DNA of 64,000 bases from Microstegium vimineum (lineage: Eukaryota; Streptophyta; Magnoliopsida; Poales; Poaceae): NCBI GenBank assembly GCA_022036555.1, contig CM039126.1, forward strand, positions 13,549,263 to 13,613,262, written 5' to 3'. The translations under genes and the position numbers were made by a program. Each line of letters begins with the position of its first letter. Within the stretch, counting starts at the first letter, position 1. This document shows positions 22,773 through 32,642 of this stretch, piece after piece. Below the pieces are notes generated by a model, which was given only the letters and a program-made list of their open reading frames with translations, ran no database searches and was not told where the DNA came from.

Positions 22773-24604
22773 ACCTTCGTGGACACGTTTGTATGCAGGT
22801 CAAGGACGTGGACATGGGGCACATGGCATATATAGACACTATGAGGTGCACGACATGTCACATGTGTCAACACTAGGAGCATGGGCATGTGAGCCAAGAG
22901 GGAACATTCCTTGTCAACGTGTTTTCCCGATTATACGTGTGTTAGGCCGATGAGAATGTTAGACCCTTTGAGATGGGTGTACATGACATCTAGCCTCGTT
23001 TGGATTTAGCCCATGGTGAACCATTTTGTGCATTGATGCAAGATTATAGGGGTTTAGCACCACTTTTTTGTTAAGGTGAAAGGTCCTAGATGGCTAGAGG
23101 GGGGTGAATAGCCTAATAAAAAATCTACAAACCACTAGAGCAAAGGTTAGTATAACACTAAAGCGAAGCTTTTTGCTCTAGCTCTACTAGGGGTGCAAAG
23201 CCACCTATCCAAGCAATTCTAGTTAGTTAAGTGCCTAACAAACAATAGCAAAATCCTAAGGCACTTAACACAAGCTAGCAAGAACAACTAACACAAGAAC
23301 TAAACTAGCAAGCTAACTAGACAAGATATGGAAGAATGTAAAAGCAAGATAGGAGGTGATTGTTATACCGATGCCTTGTGATGGATGGATGTCAATATGA
23401 AGAACCAATCACAATGAATACCAAAGAGTAGCCGGAAGACAAGATGACACAAGGTTTTTCTCCCGAGGTTCACTTCGTTGCCACCAAGCTAGTCCCCGTT
23501 GTGTCAACTACTCAAATAGTGATTCGGTGGCTAATAGGCAATCACAAGCCTAGCCCACTACTCGGGCGCCACAAGAATCCACCCAAATGAGAGTAACTCA
23601 ATGACACGAGCAATCCACTAGAGTTACCCTTTGGCACTCCGCCGAGGTGGGTACAAGCCCTCTCACAATCGTCGAAGCCGGCCGCGAACAATCACCAACA
23701 CGCGCCGAAGCTTCCTCAATCGCCCAAGCCGTCTAGGTGTTGGCAAACACCAAGAATAACAAGAAATCCCACGGCGATGACGATGACCAAGTGCCACTAA
23801 GATGCAATGCAATGATCAAAGCACTTGGTTCACTCAAACTTTCATGAATTAGCAAGCAAAGCAAAGAGAGATGAGTTGGGGGCTATCTCAAGCAAACACA
23901 ATGAGTGTGAATGAAGGGAGGTGCAAGAGAGAGCCCTAGGAGCTGGCCAAACCACTTATATAGCCACCACAAACAAACTAGCCGTTTTGCTCCACTTTCT
24001 TGCTTTCCTGCGTAGCTCTAGACGCTACTTGACAGGGGGTCCGAACCATTGGTGGCGTCCGGACCCTTCACACGCCGAACAACCGAGCCTCTGTCTTTGA
24101 CTCCGTACGTCACGTCCGGACGCGCGAAACTTGGGGTCCGGACCCTTGTCCATTTGAATCAGCGCGTTAGCGCCTTCGCCACAGCCTTCCACGTGTCTCC
24201 GAACGCTCTACACAGTAGGGCTCCAAACCATCACGCCTTGTATCCGGACTCATTGCCAAGAGTTTACAGAGAGCTCAGAACCCCGGACAGCGCATCCGGA
24301 GAGCCCTGTCCGGACCACACCTAGCGTCCGAACGTTCCACTAGAGAGAGTCCAGAGAGCGCAGAACCCCGGATGCAGCGTCCGAAGCTTCGCGTCCGGAC
24401 CAAGAACACCGTCCGGTCTTCCTGTGCACCAAGGCCGAGAGGTAGGGTTTGCTTCCGGTCGCATCTTCGTTTGTCTGGACCCTGCACGCCGAGCGTCCAG
24501 ACCACCGTCCGGACCTCTGTATTGAGTCCGACCGAGCCGCCTCTTCTTCTCCAAATTATCAAGTGCTAACACAAGGTGTTCCAACCTCTTTGCTCAAGTG
24601 TTAG

Positions 24605-27600
24605 TGTCACACCCGGTTTTAAGGACAAAACCAGATATACACCATATGTGAGCCCAGGAAGTCAATTCTCACATATAGCCACAGAAAAAGGTAATATCAA
24701 AAGACAATACTTAAATACATAACATATAAGGTTAAAGATATAACCTTAAGAGAGCAATCAGCGGTAAGACACTCCGATCTTCAGGTGAAAACTCCACTCC
24801 ACAGGGACCAACTGACTGGTTGATCACAAGCCTAACTGCTCGAGACTCTTGCAATCTGGTACCCATCCGGGATTTTTATCCAAGTATTGAAAAGAAATAA
24901 ACAAGCGTAAGTACTTTCGTACTCAACAAATATGCATGGGGTTCATGAGGCTCAAGAAGGTATGACTCTGGTTTAACTGCATAAGCTTTTAGGTTATCTC
25001 AATTTTAGCATTACAGTAGCATCAATGTTATCAATAGCCCAATAACCATATGATCAAGTGAACGAGATGTAATGCTTATATGAACGGTAACAATAATAAA
25101 TCACAGATAACAACTGATGAGCCATGACATAAGGACATCACACAGTAAGGAGCCCAAGCCACTCTTGACCGTGAGCACGGCTATTATAATAGTTTTACAC
25201 TCTGTAGAGGTCGTACATCTTTACCCACAAGTCGTGATCCCCATATGCCATCACCTCTACCAAGGAAGTGGAGCAGGGTACACTACGAGACCGTTCACAG
25301 GTTCCACTGGTAGGTAACAACCCGCTATACGTTTCCTCAATGGTTAGTGCTACCCCTCTTACGAGGGCACTAAGGTGAGCCCTTCTTGCGCCCTTTCAGG
25401 TAAGTTTCCACAAACCAGTAGAAGTCTAATACTGAGTCAAGACAGAGCCCATTAGCTTATGGTAGTACTGTTTTCTCGGGGTAATCTCTTACAGAAATAT
25501 CCCTATGAGTAAGAACACAGGTGTGAGTTCCTGATGTTCCACCTATAGTCCACGTTGCTAAAAAGTCATCTTTTATTGTCATTTCATATATCATTAATCA
25601 AGTTTACATGATCATAGTTATTCTTAAAGAGCACTAGCTTGATCTACCCAAATGCATAAATTCCCAGGGTGACAAGGTATAAGGTGCAATACTAGGATAA
25701 CCTTATAGGGTAACAAGGAAACTCATGCATATGATTAATGAGTGATTATCATGAATAGGACAACAAGGATAAACCCATGTAATACTTGCCTTAAAAGCTT
25801 AGATCCTTTGCTCAACTGATTCTCAACTTCAGACGACTTCTTCTTGATCTCCACGTAAATCTCACCGATTGGACAATAATTAATAAATCACCACACAAGC
25901 ATCTGATCATACAAAGCATACAAACATGGATAAATTAGAACAATACACCAATCAATGAAAATGATTTAAAAAGAAATCTACGCATCTCTACGATCACATA
26001 GTCGCGAAGAACACACTAATCGGAGCTACGATTAGAAAGATACATCTACCGAAAGGTTTGCTTTTATAAAAGAGAACTATGAGCTTTGTTAGTTTTAACT
26101 ATATAAAAGAATGTATACAGTATTTCAACGAAATACTTTGGTTAGATTAGGTCAAACTTGTATTTGTATATCGAAAACGAGAATTGAAACTACCGATATT
26201 TTATGTATAAAACAAGTTGCATAGTTATTAATCAAGTTAGGAGTTAACCATAAAATTACAGCGCTATTAACATGGTATTAAAGGTCACTAATTTAAAGAT
26301 TAATTCATTATGAGACCAACGCAACTTGAACGGATTGAAACGGATCTAAAACGTGGAAGTTACAGAGAAAACAAGATTTAGAGATTAAACTTGGAATTTA
26401 AAAGGAATTAAATAAATATTTATTTTAAAAGTTTTCAAACAGATTTGATTATGGTTTTAACATGTAGATAAAAACTCTACGAATCTAACGCAACTCGAAA
26501 GGATGTAAACGAAGTTAAAACGAAGGTTCTAGGGCTAAAGAAAAAGAGTGGCATTGTTGTAAAAAGCTGAAAGCGCATTTTAACTGAAACAAACACAGAT
26601 TACGTTTTGAAAAAGGGAAAGTGTATTCTACAGAGGGTGCTTTAGGTGGGCCGGTTGCTTGCCACATGGCAGCACGGGACTAGGCGGGTGCATGGCGCGA
26701 CCGTGGACCAGTAGCGGGGACTCGGTCCACTGGTCCACCGTGGACCGGAGGGCGTACCCCTTCGGGGGATCTAATCTGGGCCATCCGCGTGGGATCGGAT
26801 GGTTCAGAGGGCGGCGCGAAGGGGACTGCGGGTGCTGCTCGCCGGAGCAGGGAGGGGATGCGGCGGCGCCATGGCCGGAGACGGGCGGCGCTACTCAAAC
26901 CGCCACGCTAGTGCACGATTCGCAGAGCGAAAAGGTCGGGGAGAAAGAGGGAGAGATCGCGAACGCGATTGCGCTACTGATTTAACCTATTTCGCATCGG
27001 AGACGACGATGCAATGGATTAGGCGGCTCGGCGATTCTGGCTAACAAGAACATAGGGATAGGGAGCAGAAGAGAGAGCAATAAGGCACCTGGGGCCTTTC
27101 TTACCACAACGCGTAGCTCGGTGACCGGTTAGGGAGGGCAGTGGAGTTGGGCAACAGCGGGACGACGACGGCGGGATCCAGTGATGGTCGCGACTCGTGG
27201 CGGCGGCGCTCGGAGGCTTCACGGCTGTGCGCGAGGGCAAGAAGGGGGCAGAGGGGGTTTCGGGCTCGGCTTTATAGCACGAGGGCACAATAGAGAGGGA
27301 AAGGGGCAATCGCGAGCTTGATTAGCGCTTCGGCGGAAGGAAAGTGCCGGCGTGCAAGGAAGGAAAGGAGGGAGGAAGACGACGGTGTCGTTCCTGGCAT
27401 GCGGGGTCCGCCTACTAGTAAGAGATAGAGAGGGAGGGCGCACTCGTCCACGCGTGCGGGTGCGGCTAGCTGGGCCGGACTGCTGGGCTTCCAGGGATGG
27501 GCCGCGAGGTTGGAGAGGGGAGCTGGCCTGCGGAGGGAGAGAGAGGGCAGGCCGCAAGGCTGGGCCTTCAGGCCGAAACAGAGAGGGGGAGGGAGTGATG

Positions 27601-27880
27601 GTTTTTTGTTTTATTTCTTTTCTTTTTATTTTATTTTCTTTTGATCCAAATCCTTTTCAAAGACATTTCCAAAACCTATTTGAATTCAATTTAGTTTTTC
27701 AAACCACTCAGTACAACAGAACCCAATGCAAAGGCATGAATGCTCAAACATGTATCTAACCCTGGGGTTACTTTCAACTTTATTAAAAAGTTTTATTTTT
27801 CCTATATTTTTATGAGCACAAAAATTCACAAATAAATCATTTATTACTATTTTTCCAGAAAGCAAAATTTGGGGTGTTAC
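24605..27880 (-). repeat. 3' LTR of the gypsy element
   Basis: The terminal 290 bp (27591-27880) match 28351-28640 almost exactly. The LTR is AT-rich in its distal half (24605-26600) and GC-rich at 26640-27590. Small open frames in the GC-rich part lack domains and are not genes. Confidence 0.8.
27271..27280 (-). promoter_or_regulatory. TATA box of the gypsy LTR
   Basis: GTGCTATAAAGCC on the minus strand, about 600 bp inside the LTR, placed as expected for the U3/R boundary of a long LTR. Confidence 0.5.
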
Positions 27881-28040
27881 AATTCTACCCCCCTTAAGAT
27901 GAATCTCGTCCCGAGATTCGAAAGATGATGATAAAGTGATAAATGTATTCTTCAAGATACAAAGATCACATCTATTCTTTCGGAAACGAAACTTTGATCT
28001 GGAAAGCACAAAGAAAACTTCATATGTCATCTTGAGTGCT

Positions 28041-28346
28041 CTAACGTTTCTCAAATGGATTATCTTCGTATGCATGATCATCTATTGTATTGATCTCTTC
28101 CAAAGGCATCTGTTCCTCAACATTGACATCCGAGAACTCATGTTCCACTTCACTATCCTTTGTGTTCCTACTTTTGAGTAGGTCCTCTTCACATTCCTCA
28201 GGTTCAGGTTGCATTCCTTGATACTCAATTCTTTCTCCCATCAGAGTCATTACAAACACCAACCCTTGGGCAGGATTTATGACTCCCTTACAAGCGGCAA
28301 ACCATCCTCTTCCAAGGACAACATCATTGGTCATGAAGTCCAACAC
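28041..28346 (-). pseudogene. Gypsy protease-region fragment
   Basis: About 100 residues starting MLDFMTNDVVLGRGWFAACK and continuing GVINPAQGLV, which resembles the segment after the retropepsin active site in plant gypsy polyproteins (the DMVLGMDWL-type block). An acidic Glu-rich tail follows. It lacks a start, the catalytic DTG and all downstream domains, so it is only a remnant. Confidence 0.6.
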
Positions 28347-28350
28347 AATA

Positions 28351-28640
28351 GGGAGTGAGGGTTTTTGTTTTATTTCTTTTCTTTTTATTTTATTTTCTTT
28401 TGATCCAAATCCTTTTCAAAGACATTTCCAAAACCTATTTGAATTCAATTTAGTTTTTCAAACCACTCAGTACAACAGAACCCAATGCAAAGGCATGAAT
28501 GCTCAAACATGTATCTAACCATAGGGTTACTTTTAACTTTATTAAAAAGTTTTATTTTTCCTATATTTTTATGAGCACAAAAATTCACAAATAAATCATT
28601 TATTACTATTTTTCCAGAAAGCAAAATTTGGGGTGTTATA
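28351..28640 (-). repeat. Truncated 5' LTR of the gypsy element
   Basis: First 290 bp of the LTR, nearly identical to 27591-27880. The junction with internal sequence is at 28350/28351. Confidence 0.85.
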
Positions 28641-29389
28641 GTTAGCCTTCACAAAGAATTATCTTGGATTTTGTTTCACAATTTTAGTCACTTAGGTTTG
28701 TTTTAGATATGTAATGCAAACCTAGTGGCACATGATAACCGCAATCGACACGAATTTTCCCTTCTTGATACTACGGCTATCTATCCTAAAGGTGATCACA
28801 CTCTCGATAGTGTCTTGATCACTAAACCAAAAATAGCCCTATAATATACCTTTGCCTTGATCCCATTTTTGTTTTTTTTTTCTCTTTCTTCTTTTCCTAG
28901 GTCATGGAGCACTTGATCCATCATGATTCTTCATCTAGCTCCACTTGTCAAATTGAATCACCCTATCTTGATCATATACTTAGCAATAGGGTTAGTCCAT
29001 AGGTTTCATCAATTAACCAAAACCAAACTTGAGCTTTCATAAGGGCCGGCATGTTAGATCAATATATAAGACTTCTAAGGCCTATAGCACCATCTCATAG
29101 TTTATTATTTTACGTGAAATAAAGGTGAAAGCGTAGGTGGGTTGGTGGTGGTGCGTGGTTCACTCAATGTGCAAAGTGGATCTAAGTCGTTTGAATTCCA
29201 TGACATTATACTACTTCAACGTGAAAAATAATTTAGTTTCTACTTCAATTCACATGAAATTGAGTGTTTCCAAACAAGCTCATAGTGTACATGCATAAGT
29301 GCCCTTGTATTGTATATGCCTTGACAATCACATATCTCGGTCCATCCTCCTTTGTGCTAGTTGAAGCAAACATAGACCTCATCTGATAT

Positions 29390-29560
29390 AGCTTTGCTTC
29401 ACTAGTGAAATATGTTTTTTTTGGCTCCACAAGTAGTTCCACTAGTAGAGCTAAAACTATTTTACAAAAACATTTTGTAAAATAGCTTATTGTAGTAGGT
29501 AGGAGAGAGTGAGCTAGGAGAAGCTAATCTTGTTTTAGCTCTATTCGACACCCGCCCATA
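29390..29560. repeat. MITE-like relic related to 5340-5720
   Basis: Contains GCTTCACTAGTGAA, a run of T, and GTTCCACTAGTAGAGCT, TTTTACAAAA and TTTTGTAAAATAGCTT palindromes. Ends are not clear. Confidence 0.4.
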
Positions 29561-29748
29561 TGAGAGCAGGCTCCACTTGAGTAGCTATTCCATTTAATAT
29601 GTTTGACAAAAGAATTGATCTTAAAAATACTAGAGAAGTTATGTCAACCATGAGTATATTTTTATCAGAGCACTCTATAATCTTTGACGCCGCCTCCCCT
29701 ATCGAAGATATCATCTATGTACACATCTTTCTTAAAAATACCCCTTAA

Positions 29749-29886
29749 GTCTTGTTTGGATATTGTCAGATTCACTTTAATCCATGTGTATTGGGGTGGT
29801 TTAAGTTAAATTTTGTTTTAAATTTTATTTTAATCTGTCCCAACACATGTGAATTGATACAAATTAAAATATACCTAAACAAAGCC
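29749..29886. mobile_element. Small MITE (CTTGTTTGGATAT ends)
   Basis: Left end GTCTTGTTTGGATAT and right end reading GGCTTTGTTTAGGTAT in reverse complement. Inside, TTCACTTTAATCCATGTG mirrors CACATGTGAATTGATA. No certain target duplication. Confidence 0.6.
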
Positions 29887-30028
29887 TCAAAGGGATTTTT
29901 TATAAAAGAATCCTCTTATAACACGTGCGGATTTTGTATCTAGGTGGGATGGACTTGATCCGTAGCTAGTGCCTACCGTTACTTGGACTCCGAAACCCCT
30001 TTCTCTAATACTTTCTTTTAAACTTTCA

Positions 30029-30124
30029 GGCTCTGTTTGGAATGTGGAAATTTTTCTATGTTTCTATGTTTTTTTCTATAAAAATGAACTTATTCCTATG
30101 AAATTCTGTGTTTCAAATAGGTCC
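30029..30124. mobile_element. Small MITE (GGCTCTGTTTGGAA end)
   Basis: Ends GGCTCTGTTTGGAATG and, in reverse complement, GGACCTATTTGAAACA. The inner TTTTTCTATRAAAATGAACT also occurs in the related copy at 40626-40741. Confidence 0.55.
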
Positions 30125-30139
30125 TTAACAAAATACAAA

Positions 30140-31012
30140 GGCAAAATAGTCGTTTTGGTCCCTCAACTATCACCGAAGGCTCAAATTGACCCCTGAACTA
30201 TCAAAACGGTCACTTTCACCCTTCAACTATCACCGAAGACTCAAATTGACCCCTGAACTATCAAAACGACCACTTTGAGCCTTAAACTTATGATTTTCGT
30301 CTCAATTTCATCCATTATCCCTGATCGATGGACACGTGGACAGATGGATTGTGAAAAGGTCGAAACTGCCCCTCATTATTTTCTTTACTTGTTAGCCGCT
30401 CACGACGTTTCCAACCCCGCCGTTTGTTTTAAAAATACCAAAAGATGATTTAATGTTAGAAAAAACATAAAAAAGTTTAGTTAACTTAGAAAAATACATG
30501 AAGTTTGGCTTATCAGCCACCGAAACGATCAAACGAACAGGCCGATAATTTTCTTCTGAATTATTTCTTGGTTATCTGATTGATAAATATTGGTACAACA
30601 GAAAACAGAGAGTAGGTATATAAAATGATATTGGTCATGTAGCACAGATCGTTTCATATTTTTCTAAGGTAAAATAATTTTTTTATGAATTCTCTAAATT
30701 AAATCAGATTTTGGTATTTTTAAAACAAACAGTGGGGTTGGAAACACCGTGAGCGGTCAACATGTAAAGAAAATAATGAGGAGTGGTTTCGATCTTTTTG
30801 CAGTTCATCTGTCTATGTATCCATCGATCAGGGATAATGGATGAAATTGAGACAAAAATCATAAGTTTAAGGGTCAAAGTGGTCGTTTTGATAGTTTAGG
30901 GGTTAATTTGAGCCTTCGGTAATAGTTGAGAGGTCAAAGTGACCGTTTTGATAGTTTAGGGGCCAATTTGAGTCTTCGGTGATAGTTGAGGAGCTAAAAC
31001 GACTATTTTGCC
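30140..31012. mobile_element. Mutator-like MITE with long terminal inverted repeats
   Basis: Left arm 30140 to about 30450 and right arm about 30700 to 31012 are inverted copies of about 300 bp, both starting GGCAAAATAGTCGTTTTRG and sharing CTCAACTATCACCGAAG, GATCGATGGA and TTTTTAAAACAAAC. AAATACAAA stands directly outside both ends (30131-30139 and 31013-31021), a perfect 9-bp duplication diagnostic of Mutator-type transposition. The arms also carry an internal tandem unit (CTCAAATTGACCCCTGAACT twice). The middle of about 250 bp is AT-rich with no gene. Confidence 0.92.
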
Positions 31013-31021
31013 AAATACAAA

Positions 31022-31941
31022 TATCAAACCTTGAAGATGTATAGACATCCGGAGGATCCATTCGTGTAAGCACCATCCAGGATTCAACGCAATGGATCGG
31101 CAGGAAAGCAACGTCCTGTCCATATATAATATATGTAAAATATAAGCTAATAATAATAAAATAAAAAGTGTCCATCTCCTATAGTCCTATCCTGTGCAAG
31201 TAGGAGGCTGTATTGCGTACAGTACTCCCCTAGCTAGTTGGCTCACCGGTGCGCCGCAGCCTGCTGTAACTCATCACTCGTCAGAGAACTCGGACACATC
31301 AGCTTATCATATCGGCGCCGAAAGTTTGTGCTGTCGGAGCCAGCCAGCCAACATGCGTGGCCTGACGTTATATTACGGTACTGGCCGGGCCTGCAGCGCG
31401 CGCGTGACCGATGGAACACGAGCGTTCCGCTGCGTGTGTGCATCCTTTTTGACCTTTTTTGACATGCCTGCATGATTAATTCGTGTCTCTGCACCGCACC
31501 GAATATCATGTGACCACAGGATCTGTGTTTCCAGAGAGCAGGTTCAATCGGCTGATCCCTGCTCCTGCCTGTTGCCGGTGGGGGCGGGATGATGTGTCAA
31601 CACTCAACTGCGCCGCCGATCTCATCTTGTTCCATGTTTCGTTTGGGATCTCTTGCACGTCCGAGTTCCGACGACTGCGCGCCTGGGATCGTAGTAGTAC
31701 TAGTACGTGCGTGACTACTACAGTACCACTACTATTTGCTACTGTAACTGATTCCCATGCCACCGCGAGCGTACGACTGTTGTCAGTAGGGTGTACGTAG
31801 CTCTAGTACTATGTAGAGGTAAAGTATCCACTTGGACCATGATTTCAATGCATTCTGGTCTGTTTTGGAGCTTATCGGCCTGTTGGGTTGATGTTTTTTT
31901 TTTTGCTGGTAAGCTGAGCGAAAAATCACTGAAATAATGAC
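31022..31941. other. Intergenic, no gene recognised
   Basis: Mixed-composition DNA with several short open frames on both strands at 31194-31800; none has a motif. TCGGCCTGTTGGGTTG at about 31877 resembles the edge of a MITE. Confidence 0.5.
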
Positions 31942-31946
31942 TCTAT

Positions 31947-32436
31947 TGTTAGATTCATAGGATCCCTTAGGAGGAAGATCTAAGTAGGGAAACAACAGTT
32001 CGAGTAGATAGAGTATATGCAGTTCTTGATGATGCAGAGAGATAGAGAGATGAGAGGTAGTGCACCGACCAAAGTTGTCGACGGAGGTGCAGTGGTGGCG
32101 GAGATGTTCGTGTTGGAGCCGGTGGCCGCCATGGTCGTCGGCGTAGCGTCGGCCTCCTCCACGCGTGTAACGTCCTCCACGCGTGTAGCGTCGGTGGTTG
32201 CGGTAGGCGTGGCCGTCTCCTGCATCCGGGTGCTCGTCGGCGTCGGTGAGGAATCCCGTCGCTGGCAGCGCCCCTTCTCAAATCGGGTTAGGGTTTAGAA
32301 TGTCGGTGAGGTGACTGGCGGCTTAGGTGAATCTCGTACTAAGCGCCCCGGCCCCCACCTCATCTATATAGCGTTGTGCGACGGGGGCCCACCAACCATA
32401 AGGTTGGGCCTAAACGGTGGGAGATCAATTCTAACA
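31947..32436 (-). repeat. 3' LTR of the copia element
   Basis: 490 bp, on the minus strand TGTTAGAATTGATC...GAATCTAACA. A polypurine tract AAGAGGGAGAA lies just upstream on the minus strand (32437-32450), and TATATAG at 32370-32364 is a probable promoter element. Confidence 0.85.
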
Positions 32437-32642
32437 TTCTCCCTCTTGATCTCACACAATTATTTTTCATTCTTCAATTTTCATTCAAATTCAATATTTC
32501 AATTCTTTCTATTCCATCACAAATTAGTATATAGAGCATGCTTCATCGTCACAACAATTCATACCGTTAGACTGATAGCTACTACACACGTTTCCATTTT
32601 GGAACAAACTTTTTATTATTCTGGGCCCTTCTTGTTCAGGAA

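Larger units (their letters stand above)
24605..28640 (-). mobile_element. Ty3/gypsy element, internally deleted
   Basis: On the minus strand the element begins TATAACACCCCAAATTTTGC (28640) and ends CCGGGTGTGACA (24605). GTTAG flanks it on both sides (24600-24604 and 28641-28645). The downstream LTR is complete, 24605-27880, about 3.3 kb. Of the upstream LTR only the first 290 bp remain (28351-28640), joined directly to a protease-region fragment. A polypurine tract TTAAGGGGGG lies just before the downstream LTR (27890-27899, minus). Primer site, gag, RT, RNase H and integrase are gone. Long LTRs starting TGTAACACCCC are known in grass gypsy elements. Confidence 0.85.
23077..29039. mobile_element. 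TG..CA element (possible solo LTR) nested in the TRIM 3' LTR
   Basis: It starts TGAAAGGTCCTAG at 23077 and ends GAGCTTTCA at 29039. TAAGG stands directly outside both ends (23072-23076 and 29040-29044), a 5-bp target duplication. Without the gypsy element nested inside it the length is about 1.9 kb. No coding region, primer site or second LTR was found, so a solo LTR is the simplest reading, though a non-coding LARD-type element is possible. Confidence 0.75.
22496..29210 (+). mobile_element. TRIM-like small LTR retrotransposon, 3' LTR split by nested insertions
   Basis: The 5' LTR (22496-22757, TGTGACATC...CATTACA) is followed by an initiator-tRNA primer site. The internal part is only about 225 bp (22758-22983) and non-coding. 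The 3' LTR starts near 22984 (TGACATC) and is interrupted at 23076; it resumes at 29045 and ends CATTATA at 29210. Both LTRs share GGGGTTTAGYRCCA, CTTCTARRG, RCACCATCTC and GTGGATCT in the same order. Flanks CTGCT (22491-22495) and CTACT (29211-29215) may be a 5-bp duplication with one change. LTR length of about 260 bp and no coding capacity fit a TRIM or other non-autonomous element. Confidence 0.75.

Noticed and set aside
26659..27557. GC-rich open frames that look like a small gene
   Set aside because: They lie inside the LTR of the gypsy element, overlap on both strands and have no motif.
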